This document shows, piece after piece, positions 1 to 7,691 of a DNA stretch of 15,894 nucleotides. Origin of the DNA: SURF-32 sp964648365. GTDB taxonomy: Bacteria > Planctomycetota > Phycisphaerae > UBA1845. The DNA is taken from assembly GCA_964648365.1 (NCBI GenBank), contig CAZYLK010000147.1, positions 1-15,894 on the forward strand, in the 5' to 3' direction. A program made the translations under genes and the position numbers. The notes beneath the pieces were generated by a model. That model was given only the letters and a program-made list of their open reading frames with translations. It was not told the DNA's origin and did no database searches. Each line of letters opens with the position of its first letter. Positions within the stretch are counted from its first letter, which is position 1.

Positions 1-3000
1 TTGCGGAACACGGCCTTTACGCTGAAGCGTCCCTGAGCACACTCGCTAACGGTGAAACGACGGATGTCTTTACACGGGATTTCGCACTCGTCGGGCACGC
101 CGTTGCGGTTCCGGTCGCGGGAGCGTCCGTCGAGGATGTCGTCGTCGTCGCGCACCCCGTTGCGATTGCAGTCGTTGCAGGCATCCCCGACCTGCGCCAC
201 GATCACCTCCGCCAGCAACCGCTGCAGCTCCTCGTGGGTGAGGCCCTCTTCGATGTGGAACGATCGGCCTCCGGTCCCCTCGGCCAGGTCATCGGCCAGG
301 ACGCGAACGCAATCGTCAGAGCCGGTGCCGGTCACCGCCAGCACCAGCGCCCCGGCGGCATTGGCCACCGCCACGGCGTTGTCGACCGAATCACGGTCCG
401 CACCCGGATCCTGGCATGGATCGCCCTCACAGGCGCCCTCGTCACTGATGGGGACGATGATACGCGCCCCTTCCGGCGCCCAACCAAAGCGATCCGCGAC
501 GACGGCAGTGGCCGGCCCCCACGATTCCGAGTGGTCGAGTGTCGGCCCGCAGGCGCCCGGTTCACGCGGCACCGGGGTGCCCAACTCGGTCACCACGTCG
601 CTAACCAGTCCGGGAAACTGAACGCACGCCTGGCCCGGGGGCACTTGCGTGATGCCCAGCAGCGTTCCGTTGGCGGTGATGTGGAGGTCGTCGAGGGTGC
701 GGATGATGCCGTCCATCACGCCGCACAGCGCCTCCAGTTCATCGCTCATGGACCCGGACGTGTCCATGACGAAGACCAGGTCGACGGAGCACTCGCACTC
801 GTCCGGACGACCGTTGTGGTCGTCGTCCCGGCTGTAGCCGCTCTCGATGTCGCACTCATCGGGGGTGTCGTTGTCGTTGCAGTCCTCGCTGCGCCCTTCA
901 AGAATGTCACACTCGTCCGGAATCCGGTTCCGGTTGCAGTCATTCTTCTTGAGTTCGCACTCGTCCGGCACCTGGTTGCCGTTGCAGTCTTCGCTGCGGC
1001 CCTCGCGGATGTCGCAGTCGTCGGGAATCTGATTCTCGTTGCAGTCGTTGTCCTCCAGCTCACACTCATCGGGGATGAGATTCTCGTTGCAGTCTTCGCT
1101 GCGCCCCTCGTTCACGTCGCACTCGTCGGGGAAGCCGTTTTCGTTGCAGTCGTTGTAGTCCAGCTCGCACTCGTCGGGGATGCGGTTTTCGTTACAGTCC
1201 CTGCTGCGTCCTTCACGGATGTCCTCATCGTCGGGGATTCCGTTTTCGTTGCAGTCGTAGACTTCGTAGGCCCCGATGTCGATCAACGGGCGCTCCCCGC
1301 GGCCGGTGTCGGGAACGCTGGGGATGTCGTAGAATCGCGGATGTCCGTCCGCATCCAGCGGGGTCGGCTCTTCGGTGTCGCCGTCGTCATCCACGTCGGC
1401 GATGTCGGCGGCGACGGCTGAGTTGTCTCCCGCGTCGACGCAGGGCGAGTCGAGCGGCAGGCGCAGGTTGTCGTCAGGCGTGCCAGGAATGTCATCCTCG
1501 CCATCCGGGTCGACGAACCGCGGGTCTACATCGAGGTTGCCCTCGCCGCCTTCCCACCCGCCCATCACCAGCGAATAGTTCACTTCGGCGGAACCGTTGA
1601 CCTGGGACGACGGCCCGAAGCCGGTGCTGTCGAGGTTCTGCCAAAGCACAGAACCCGCCACCGCAGGCCGCGCCGCCTGCGTATGGATGCCGCCGCCGAA
1701 CATGCCCGCGACGTTGCCCAGCAGCGAGCAATGCTCCACCCGTCCGTCGGCATTCTGAAACGCCAGGGCCGCACCGCTGAATTCCGACCGGTTGCCGCTG
1801 AGGACACATCCGAACACGAGCGGCGTTCCGCCATCAGCGCAGTAGACGCCGCCGCCGACCTCGGCCGTGTTGGCGAAGAATCCGCAATGCACCAGAGCCA
1901 GATCCGCCGCGCTGCTGTAGACGCCGCCACCTGCCGACCCGGCCTCGTTCGCGTCGAAGATCGCCGACTGAACGATGGGCGCCGCGGTCGACGCGGCCGC
2001 GATCGCCCCCCCGGATATCGCGCTGTTTCGCGTGAACAGACAGCGACGCAGAGTGGATGCCGAGGCGTCGGCGTGATACACGGCGCCTCCCTGGCTGGTG
2101 GCCACGTTCTGGTCGAAGCTCGCTTCGCTGACCCATGGATTTCCACCGGCATCAACGTACAGCGCCCCTCCCAGCGAGGCGCGGTTGCCGCGAAACACGC
2201 CTCGTTCCAACGTGGGGACGGCCGAGGCGACGAACACCGCTCCGCCGTGCGTGGCGGAGTTGTTCGAGAAGGTGCAGTCGACCAGTGTCAGCTCGTCCGG
2301 CTCAGGAAGCCCGGGTCGGATATGCACGGCGCCTCCGGTTCCCGGCAGGATCGACTGAAGCGCCACGTTGTCCTGAAAGGTACAGCGGACGAAACGACCG
2401 GCGGCGGACTGGCACCGGACGGCGCCGCCCGCCCCGCCCGCCGCTTGCAGGGCGAGGTTGGCCGAGAACGTGCAGTCCTCCATCTCGAGGAAGCCCCCTT
2501 CGGCGAAGACCGCACCGCCGGACGACGCCGAGTTGCGCGTGAACTCGCACTCCACGAGCTGAATGGCGCCGTCGAAGTTGTATACGGCGCCGTACGCCGA
2601 TGCGGCATTGTCCCGAAAGCGGCATCGGGTCGCAGTCCATTGGCCGCGCCTGGTGTAGATGGCCGATCCCGTAGCGGCCACGTTGACGTCGAACATACAT
2701 TCGTTCAGCGCCGGCGCTCCCTCGTCGTTGTAGAACGCGCCACCGGCGTACGCCGCATTGTCTGCGAAACGGCAGCGGGTCACGGTCGGCTCGCCGAGTA
2801 AGTTGTAGAGCCCGGCGCCGCTGTTATAGCCGCAGCAGGAACCGTTGGCGTTGCCGGCGGTAATGGTGAACCCGTCGAGGACGGCGGACGCCGAGACCGC
2901 GTCGGCAAACACGACGTGGTAGCTGTTGTCGTCGCGTCTGCGGCGATGGTCGTCGCCGTTGAGATCGCCGCTGAGCGTCGTGACGTGAACGTCCGGGAGG

Positions 3001-3398
3001 CGCTCCTCGCGCGACCCTTCCGTACCGGCGAACCCGCCATAAACACCGACGCCGTCGATCAGTTCAAACGCGACACTGCGGTCGCCATCGGGCGGCGCGG
3101 GCGTGTATCGCCCGGCGGCAACCCACACTTCATTGAACCGTTCCGGATCGCGGCGTGCGTGTTCGAGGCCGTCCTGAAGGGAACGGTAGGCGTCCGCCCA
3201 AGTGAGGCCGTTGTTTTGTCCCTGGGCGGCATGGTTGACGTACACCTGCGGTTGCGCCAGGACGGGCGGGGTCTGGAATGTGATCCCCACCGCCAGCGTG
3301 CCCGCCCACAGGATCCGGCGCTTGGGCAGCCGCCCGCGGCCTCCGCCTTCCCGCCTGGCGTTTTTCGAATCGTCGGTAGAGAGAGCGTGAGCGCGCAT
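1..3398 (-). CDS. Secreted beta-helix / Asp-Cys repeat / von Willebrand A protein (C-terminus beyond window)
   Basis: The frame is open from an ATG at 3398 to the left edge, about 1132 codons without a stop. A GGAGG ribosome site lies 7 nt upstream (3406-3410). A long basic N-region and a hydrophobic stretch ending near PVLAQP suggest export. Residues about 50-680 are a parallel beta-helix region of the planctomycete type: an opening 'NNGLTWADAYRSLQDGL' motif, a YGGFAGTE motif, then many GGAVF...C.F..N.A turns. Residues about 715-868 hold nine units built on DCNxNxIPDEC, mostly alternating 19 and 16 residues long, resembling calcium-binding thrombospondin type 3 or EF-like loops. A vWA domain follows (about 870-1065) with a DTSGS metal-binding motif at residue 879. 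Two further Asp-rich units lie near residues 1073-1112, before the window edge. The likely role is at the cell surface or outside the cell, in adhesion or binding; no enzymatic site was recognised. The domain calls are firm, the function is not. Confidence 0.85.
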   Translation of the reverse strand, partial: MRAHALSTDDSKNARREGGGRGRLPKRRILWAGTLAVGITFQTPPVLAQPQVYVNHAAQGQNNGLTWADAYRSLQDGLEHARRDPERFNEVWVAAGRYTPAPPDGDRSVAFELIDGVGVYGGFAGTEGSREERLPDVHVTTLSGDLNGDDHRRRRDDNSYHVVFADAVSASAVLDGFTITAGNANGSCCGYNSGAGLYNLLGEPTVTRCRFADNAAYAGGAFYNDEGAPALNECMFDVNVAATGSAIYTRRGQWTATRCRFRDNAASAYGAVYNFDGAIQLVECEFTRNSASSGGAVFAEGGFLEMEDCTFSANLALQAAGGAGGAVRCQSAAGRFVRCTFQDNVALQSILPGTGGAVHIRPGLPEPDELTLVDCTFSNNSATHGGAVFVASAVPTLERGVFRGNRASLGGALYVDAGGNPWVSEASFDQNVATSQGGAVYHADASASTLRRCLFTRNSAISGGAIAAASTAAPIVQSAIFDANEAGSAGGGVYSSAADLALVHCGFFANTAEVGGGVYCADGGTPLVFGCVLSGNRSEFSGAALAFQNADGRVEHCSLLGNVAGMFGGGIHTQAARPAVAGSVLWQNLDSTGFGPSSQVNGSAEVNYSLVMGGWEGGEGNLDVDPRFVDPDGEDDIPGTPDDNLRLPLDSPCVDAGDNSAVAADIADVDDDGDTEEPTPLDADGHPRFYDIPSVPDTGRGERPLIDIGAYEVYDCNENGIPDDEDIREGRSRDCNENRIPDECELDYNDCNENGFPDECDVNEGRSEDCNENLIPDECELEDNDCNENQIPDDCDIREGRSEDCNGNQVPDECELKKNDCNRNRIPDECDILEGRSEDCNDNDTPDECDIESGYSRDDDHNGRPDECECSVDLVFVMDTSGSMSDELEALCGVMDGIIRTLDDLHITANGTLLGITQVPPGQACVQFPGLVSDVVTELGTPVPREPGACGPTLDHSESWGPATAVVADRFGWAPEGARIIVPISDEGACEGDPCQDPGADRDSVDNAVAVANAAGALVLAVTGTGSDDCVRVLADDLAEGTGGRSFHIEEGLTHEELQRLLAEVIVAQVGDACNDCNRNGVRDDDDILDGRSRDRNRNGVPDECEIPCKDIRRFTVSECAQGRFSVKAVFR

Positions 3399-3534
3399 GG
3401 ATCATCCTCCACGTATTCCCATACTTGAAACGCACGAACCACAAGGAGCCGACGAACTGCCCGACGTCGGATGCATTCGGAATGGAGTCGGTGTGACCGA
3501 CCACGCTGCACCCTGGCGCGCAGTACGCGCTCAC

Positions 3535-3572
3535 CACTGTGCGCTCCCGCCGTCGTTAAACGACGCACAGTG
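3535..3572. repeat. Nested hairpin with central near-palindrome
   Basis: CACTGTGCG (3535-3543) pairs with CGCACAGTG (3564-3572). Between them sits the near-palindrome CGTCGTTAAACGACG (3551-3565), which overlaps the outer right arm by two bases, so the two structures would be alternatives. No U-run follows, so it is not an obvious terminator. It could be an operator or a repeat relic. Confidence 0.5.
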
Positions 3573-3684
3573 CTCCCGCTACATGGTGGATTCTAAGCGT
3601 CCGGAAACGGGCCGTCAAGACGAATTGCGTGGGTGGGCGCGTGACAGTTGGACGGGGCGAAAGGCGCGTATTCAGTCTGGAATG

Positions 3685-3714
3685 GGTGGCACGGTCTCGT
3701 CTTCGAGGCCGTGG
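3685..3714 (+). repeat. 30-bp perfect inverted repeat, left arm
   Basis: The 30 bases from GGTGGCACGG to GAGGCCGTGG recur exactly as the reverse complement at 3910-3939. The arms are 195 bases apart. A shorter related piece (GTGGCACGGTCGTGG) lies at about 3849-3863, inside the loop. This resembles the dispersed GTGGCACGG-type elements I associate with planctomycete genomes, or the ends of a small non-autonomous element. Confidence 0.75.
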
Positions 3715-3909
3715 TCGTTCGGGCAGAACCGAGCGGTGCAGCCTGTTTCGCCAGCCCCCCGGTTCGAAGCGGTGGACGTTCGGACAGGAGTGATATCACA
3801 CCCCCATTCTCGGGTATCCCAACCACGTTGGCATGCTTCAAGTGCTCATGTGGCACGGTCGTGGTGTGAGGCAGGTGAACATCGCGGGCGTGAGGAGGCC
3901 CGCGCTTCG

Positions 3910-3939
3910 CCACGGCCTCGAAGACGAGACCGTGCCACC
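3910..3939 (-). repeat. 30-bp perfect inverted repeat, right arm
   Basis: This is the exact reverse complement of 3685-3714. It ends about 125 bases before the start of the Fe-S/NrfD gene, so it could lie in that gene's leader or promoter region. No transposase frame lies between the arms. Confidence 0.75.
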
Positions 3940-4063
3940 AGCCCGCCGACTCTGTCATGCACCCCGCATGGGGACCACTCGTCCCATCGGCTTGAGCACG
4001 CCGGGCTGCGCCGGTATGGTCACCGCTCGCGCGGCGCGCGGCCGGGAAGGATACTGTCCAGAC

Positions 4064-5599
4064 ATGGCGCGGATCGGCTTTGCGATCGACAATCGGCTCT
4101 GCATCGGCTGCCACGCCTGCACCGTAGCGTGCAAGTCGGAGCACAGCGTGCCCATCGGCGTTAACCGCACGTGGGTCAAGTACATCGAGAAGGGCACGTT
4201 TCCGCACGCCAGCCGCTCCTTCAACGTGCAGCGCTGCAACCACTGCGAGGACGCCCCGTGCGTGGAGATCTGCCCGGTCACGTCGCTGTTCACGCGGCCG
4301 GACGGGATCGTGGACTTCGACCCGCAGCGCTGCATCGGGTGTAAGGCGTGCATGCAGGCGTGCCCGTACGACGCCATCTATCTCGACCCGAACACGCTGA
4401 CGGCCGCCAAGTGCAACTACTGCACGCATCGCGTCGACAACGGCTACGAACCGGCGTGCGTGGTCGTCTGTCCGGTCGAAGCGATCGTCTCCGGCGACTT
4501 GGACGACCCGGCCAGCCCAATCTCGCGGCTCGAACGCCATCAGAAGGTGCAGTATCCCAAGCCCGAGAAAGCGACAAACCCGAAGCTGTTCTACGTCGGC
4601 GGCGAGACGGCCGCACTCGACCCGACGGCCGCCCCACCCCAGGAGAATTATCTCTGGAGCGGGCAGGCCATCGCGCCGGGCGCGCTGGAAGCCGCCCGGC
4701 GGGAGGCGGAAGACGACTCGGCCGCGTCCGGTCGAGCCAGGCGGACGTACGACGCGAACGAAAAGCCTGCTCCGTGGGGCCGGCTGGTATCGGCCTACAT
4801 CACCACCAAGGCGATCGCCACCGGTACACTGATGCTGTCGTTCATCCTGTACCTGTTCGGCGACAACCAGACGGTTCTGCCCGTCGTGCCGGGGATCATC
4901 TCGCTCGTCTTCCTCGGGATCACGGGCGCGCTGCTGATCGGCGACCTGAAGCAGCCGAAGCGGTTCATGTACATCCTGCTCCGACCGCAGTGGAAAAGCT
5001 GGCTGGTCCGCGGGGCATACATCATCCTGGTGTTCTCACCGCTGCTGGCGGGGGCGCTTTTGGCGAGCCTGCTGGGCGCTTCGCCGGGCGTGCAACTCGC
5101 CATCGGCGGGCTGGCGAGCTTGATGGCCGTGCCGACGGCCGCTTATACCGCGCTGCTGCTGGCGCAGGCCAAGGGTCGCGATTACTGGCAGAACCCGTTG
5201 CTGATGGTGACGATGGTGTTCGACGCGCTGGTGGCGGGCACGGCCGTGATGGCGCTGATCAGCGCCGGCTCGCTGCGCTGGGGCTGGGACGGCGGGCTGC
5301 TGTGCGCCTGGGCACGATACGGGATGGCGACGTGTGTGATCCTTCAGGCGGTGCTGCTGGTCTGCGAGTTTCTCCCGGCCCATCCGACTCGCGGCGCGGC
5401 AGATGCGGCCCACATCATGACTCGCGGGGTCTATCGCCGGCAGTTCTGGTGGGGCATGGTCGCGGCCGGGCTGGTGGCGCCGCTGGTACTCTCGCTGGCG
5501 ACCGACTGGGTCGTTATTCCCGCCGTGCTGCTGCTGATCGGCATCGCGATGAAGAATCACATCCTTGTGCAGGCGCCGCAGCGCGTGCCGCTCCGGTAG
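4064..5599 (+). CDS. Four-cluster ferredoxin-like subunit fused to NrfD-type membrane anchor
   Basis: The 511-residue protein is a natural fusion of the electron-transfer (B) and membrane-anchor (C) subunits of DMSO/polysulfide/nitrite reductase-like complexes. Residues 13-23, 58-70, 90-100 and 117-136 give four cysteine groups (CIGCHACTVAC, CNHCEDAPC..C, CIGCKACMQAC, CNYC-x11-CVVVC), which predict four [4Fe-4S] clusters as in DmsB/NrfC/PsrB. After a polar linker, residues about 250-505 hold roughly eight hydrophobic segments. The late HPTRGAADAAH...FWWG segment is typical of NrfD/PsrC, the quinone-binding anchor. The expected role is electron transfer between the quinone pool and a catalytic subunit. 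No molybdopterin or cytochrome partner is adjacent. ATG 4064 is preferred because the Fe-S fold begins directly after it. The in-frame ATG at 4016 adds a low-complexity leader, and neither start has a strong ribosome site. No Tat signal is seen. Confidence 0.88.
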   Translation: MARIGFAIDNRLCIGCHACTVACKSEHSVPIGVNRTWVKYIEKGTFPHASRSFNVQRCNHCEDAPCVEICPVTSLFTRPDGIVDFDPQRCIGCKACMQACPYDAIYLDPNTLTAAKCNYCTHRVDNGYEPACVVVCPVEAIVSGDLDDPASPISRLERHQKVQYPKPEKATNPKLFYVGGETAALDPTAAPPQENYLWSGQAIAPGALEAARREAEDDSAASGRARRTYDANEKPAPWGRLVSAYITTKAIATGTLMLSFILYLFGDNQTVLPVVPGIISLVFLGITGALLIGDLKQPKRFMYILLRPQWKSWLVRGAYIILVFSPLLAGALLASLLGASPGVQLAIGGLASLMAVPTAAYTALLLAQAKGRDYWQNPLLMVTMVFDALVAGTAVMALISAGSLRWGWDGGLLCAWARYGMATCVILQAVLLVCEFLPAHPTRGAADAAHIMTRGVYRRQFWWGMVAAGLVAPLVLSLATDWVVIPAVLLLIGIAMKNHILVQAPQRVPLR

Positions 5600-5603
5600 C
5601 GTT

Positions 5604-5706
5604 GAAGAAGGGAGTGAGGGAGTCAGGGAGTAAGGGAAGAAAGACTACAAGGTTCAGCTCTTCCTTCTCCGCTCACTCCTTCACTACCGGATCCCTTACT
5701 CCCTTC
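5604..5706. repeat. 8-bp-period hairpin repeat, copy 1
   Basis: The unit begins GAAGAAGGGAG and continues as AGGGAGTN octamers (gggagtga, gggagtca, gggagtaa). It then has a spacer with AGAAAGACTACAAGGTTCAG and ends in the complementary arm TCCCTTACTCCCTTC (5692-5706). It is a large imperfect stem-loop starting 5 nt after the Fe-S/NrfD stop codon, so it may act as a transcription barrier between convergent genes. Confidence 0.75.
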
Positions 5707-5734
5707 GTTCCGTAGCGCCCACTCCCCCAGGATC

Positions 5735-5837
5735 GAAGAAGGGAGTCAGGGAGTAAGGGAAGAAAGACTACAGGGTTCAGCTCTTCCTCTTCCCCTCATT
5801 CCCTTACTCCCTTACTCCCTTACTCCCTCACTCCCTC
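5735..5837. repeat. 8-bp-period hairpin repeat, copy 2
   Basis: This is a second copy of the element at 5604-5706. The left arm and spacer (5735-5788) match copy 1 almost exactly, apart from one missing octamer and one base change in the spacer. Its right arm is longer, a run of CCCTTACT/CCCTCACT octamers. That arm supplies the TGA stop (5828-5830) and last codons of the SGNH hydrolase gene, so the repeat overlaps coding sequence. Confidence 0.75.
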
Positions 5838-6901
5838 CCCGTATGACATCGCGGGCACGTCGTGGCCGTGATCGCTGACAGGTCCAGGCCGCACATGCGG
5901 CAGCCGGTGCGGCCCCAGTTGACCAGCGCCTCCGCGACGGCGGCGGCGCCGGCCGCGCTGAGGTGGCTGTCGTCAATGAATGCGGCGCTGCCCAGCGGTC
6001 GCAGTACCGGCAACATGTCGAAACAGGGAATGCCCGCGCGGAGGCAGTGCTCGAACAGGCGTCGTTGCGGCGTCGGCTGGGGCGCGTCCGGCTCGACCTG
6101 AAAGCGGAACGGGAAAATCAGCACCGACAGCTCGCAGCCGTCGGCGCGGGTAGCTTCGTGCAGGCGGTCGAGCGCGTCCAGGACGCGTCGCCAACCGTCT
6201 TCCACCGCCGGGGCGGTCGGATCGGTGAAAAGCTGACGCACGTTGGATATCTGTCGACGCTGCCCCCCTGCCAGCCAGCGAACGAACGCGGAGTGCCGCA
6301 TCGCGGCCGCGACGACCGCCGGCGGGGGCTCGCGCAGGTTGTTGTGCATCTCTGCCACGTCATTGAGGCAGAAGCCCAGAAAGACGTGATCGGGCTGGTA
6401 GGGCCGGGCGATGGTCTCGTAGGCGGCGAGTTCCTGCAGCGTGGCCCAGCCGGACGTGGCGACGTTGAAGACTTCGGCATCGACGCCAAGCTGCGTCAGA
6501 AAGCTCTGCAGCGCGTAGGGATAGGTGGATTCGCGCGGGACGCCGTGGCCGCGGGTGACGCTGTCGCCCAGGCAGATGAAGCGGAATCGGCCGGGGGGCT
6601 TGGCCTTCTCGTGCTCGACGTCGCGCAACCCGTCGGAATTGAAGCCCGGTCCGCGCGTCACCCAGAACACGCGGCCGTCCGGCGTTTCGTGCCATTGCGA
6701 GATGGTTCCGTCGATTTTTTCCTGCCGGCCAAGACCCAGCGCACGACAGGCGATCTCGACCGCGGCCAGCGCGACCAGCAGCAGCGCGACCGAGAAGGCG
6801 AGCTTCCGGCCGGTGGACAGGGGCCGTGTGGACACGGGCCGCGGCTGCGGCGAGGTGGCGTTTGACCCTGAATTTCGGCTCGAATTCTGCATTCCGTCCA
6901 T
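5828..6901 (-). CDS. Membrane-anchored SGNH/GDSL hydrolase with C-terminal zinc-ribbon-like tail
   Basis: The 357-residue protein has an N-terminal membrane segment (residues 33-56) and an SGNH esterase/acylhydrolase domain. GDSVTRG carries the catalytic Ser114, Asn180 sits in the FCLND block, and the C-terminal D310-x-x-H313 (IDDSHL) completes the catalytic set. Such proteins often add or remove acyl groups on surface glycans. The tail has two CxxC pairs (C334/C337 and C349/C352) separated by 11 residues, as in a zinc ribbon; this is unusual for the family. The frame is open upstream to 7186, but that extension overlaps the HU promoter and is Arg-rich. ATG 6901 is chosen; ATG 6892 is nearly as likely. 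The gene is divergent from HU. Its 3' end lies inside a hairpin repeat. The substrate is unknown. Confidence 0.85.
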   Translation of the reverse strand: MDGMQNSSRNSGSNATSPQPRPVSTRPLSTGRKLAFSVALLLVALAAVEIACRALGLGRQEKIDGTISQWHETPDGRVFWVTRGPGFNSDGLRDVEHEKAKPPGRFRFICLGDSVTRGHGVPRESTYPYALQSFLTQLGVDAEVFNVATSGWATLQELAAYETIARPYQPDHVFLGFCLNDVAEMHNNLREPPPAVVAAAMRHSAFVRWLAGGQRRQISNVRQLFTDPTAPAVEDGWRRVLDALDRLHEATRADGCELSVLIFPFRFQVEPDAPQPTPQRRLFEHCLRAGIPCFDMLPVLRPLGSAAFIDDSHLSAAGAAAVAEALVNWGRTGCRMCGLDLSAITATTCPRCHTGRE

Positions 6902-7042
6902 CCGCGCGGGCGGTCCGGCCGGGACGTTCAACGGCCCGCGCCGCAGGGACAATCCACACACCGAAGGACGTGTCAAGGGCCGGCGTCGGTCGGGCCGGCA
7001 TGCCGGATTCTGAAATCCCGACGATTTTTGCCGTAAAAAACG

Positions 7043-7071
7043 TAGACAACGTGCCGAAAACCCTGTATTAA
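7043..7071 (+). promoter_or_regulatory. Probable housekeeping-sigma promoter of the HU gene
   Basis: TAGACA (7043-7048) and TATTAA (7066-7071) are separated by exactly 17 bases, close to the sigma-70 consensus, in a locally A/T-rich island of GC-rich DNA. Transcription would start near 7078, giving a leader of about 120 bases before the HU start. The site lies between the divergent SGNH and HU genes. Confidence 0.6.
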
Positions 7072-7145
7072 GCGGCCGATTCGACCGCCGCGTGTTGCGG
7101 CGACGCGCCTCTGGCGCCGAGTCGTCGAAGCAGGGAAGTCTGAAA

Positions 7146-7178
7146 AGCCCGAAAAACGGGCTGCGCCGCGGTCGGCGC
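7146..7178 (+). promoter_or_regulatory. Two adjacent perfect hairpins in the HU leader
   Basis: AGCCCG-AAAAA-CGGGCT (7146-7162) is followed with no gap by GCGCCG-CGGT-CGGCGC (7163-7178). Both stems are perfect 6-bp pairs. They end 9 bases before the AAAGGAG ribosome site (7188-7194). They could stack in the mRNA leader and affect stability or ribosome access; a terminator is unlikely because no U-run follows. Confidence 0.6.
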
Positions 7179-7200
7179 ACGTACACGAAAGGAGTTCGAG

Positions 7201-7533
7201 ATGGCCAAGACGAAGAGTGCGGCCGCGTCCGGAAAGGCGCGGACGAAGTCGGAGATTCTCGCCTGCATGGCGGAAGCGGGAGGCGTCACGCGGAAGCAGG
7301 CGGTGGCGATGATGGACGAGTTGGGCAACCTGATCAAGAAAGATCTCGGAAGCCGCGGCCCCGGGTCGTTCTCCATCCCCGGGCTGGTGAAGCTGCGGGT
7401 GATCAAGAAGAAGGCCACCAAGGCGCGCAAGGGCATCAACCCGTTCACGGGCGAGGAGATGATGTTCAAAGCCAAGCCCGCCCGCAAGGTGGTCAAGGCG
7501 ACGGCGCTGAAGGCGCTCAAGGACATGGTGTAA
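7201..7533 (+). CDS. HU/IHF-family DNA-binding protein
   Basis: The 110-residue basic protein is a nucleoid-associated histone-like protein that bends and compacts DNA as a dimer. After a Lys/Ala-rich leader (residues 1-15) comes the HU helical dimerisation part (TKSEILACMAEAGGVTRKQA), then SIPGLVKLRV and the DNA-binding arm with the intercalating-proline motif INPFTGEE. The end, ALKALKDMV, is typical of HU. It is somewhat longer than the usual 90 residues because of the N-terminal extension and a lysine-rich insertion. AAAGGAG lies 6 nt upstream of the ATG. It has its own promoter (7043-7071), leader hairpins and terminator, so it is probably monocistronic. Confidence 0.93.
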   Translation: MAKTKSAAASGKARTKSEILACMAEAGGVTRKQAVAMMDELGNLIKKDLGSRGPGSFSIPGLVKLRVIKKKATKARKGINPFTGEEMMFKAKPARKVVKATALKALKDMV

Positions 7534-7604
7534 GGCCGACCCCTCGGCCAAGGCTCGCCGGAATGACGCGCCACGGCAAACCGGCAGGCTGACATGAATC
7601 GACG

Positions 7605-7639
7605 ACGGCCGCCTCCGGACATCGGGGGCGGCCGTTTTT
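7605..7639 (+). terminator. Intrinsic terminator after HU
   Basis: ACGGCCGCC (7605-7613) pairs perfectly with GGCGGCCGT (7627-7635), a 9-bp stem with a 13-base loop, followed by TTTT. It lies about 70 bases after the HU stop codon and separates HU from the toxin-immunity array. Confidence 0.85.
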
Positions 7640-7691
7640 GTTGGTGGCACGGCGACCGCCAGGCAGGACCGATTCGCATTGGACGGAACGC

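Larger units (their letters stand above)
3399..4063. other. Intergenic region between divergent genes
   Basis: This 665-base stretch separates the beta-helix gene (minus) from the Fe-S/NrfD gene (plus). I see no credible coding frame; the open frames across it lack family signatures or are antisense shadows of the next gene. It holds the ribosome site of the minus gene, a hairpin at 3535-3572, and the 30-bp inverted repeat at 3685-3714 and 3910-3939. Promoters for both neighbours should lie here, but I could not pick convincing -35/-10 pairs. Confidence 0.6.

Noticed and set aside
234..1421. Long plus-strand open frame (395 codons), Val/Ala-rich and repetitive
   Set aside because: It is the antisense shadow of the DCNxNGIPDEC repeats and vWA domain on the minus strand; its periodicity comes from those repeats and it has no ribosome site.
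1683..2801. Plus-strand open frame of 372 codons
   Set aside because: It lies antisense to the beta-helix region of the minus-strand gene, which has coherent domains, a signal region and a good ribosome site.
3833..4063. Earlier start for the Fe-S/NrfD protein
   Set aside because: The extra 77 residues cross the inverted-repeat arm and lack a ribosome site or family similarity; the Fe-S fold starts right after ATG 4064.
3593..4540. Minus-strand open frame of 315 codons
   Set aside because: It overlaps the cysteine-cluster coding region of the Fe-S/NrfD gene and shows no family motif.
4348..5715. Plus-strand open frame of 455 codons overlapping the NrfD domain
   Set aside because: It is a different register of the Fe-S/NrfD gene with Arg/Gly-rich low-complexity translation; the true frame has Fe-S motifs and membrane segments.
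5604..5837. Possible CRISPR array
   Set aside because: There are only two copies with no regular unique spacers, and the element is internally palindromic over its whole length; no cas genes are present. The same applies to the decamer array at 13671-13710.
5963..6865. Plus-strand open frame of 300 codons
   Set aside because: It is antisense to the SGNH hydrolase, which carries all catalytic blocks.
6902..7186. N-terminal extension of the SGNH hydrolase up to 7186
   Set aside because: It is Arg-rich, covers the HU promoter and adds about 95 residues before the membrane anchor, so starts at 6901 or 6892 are more plausible.
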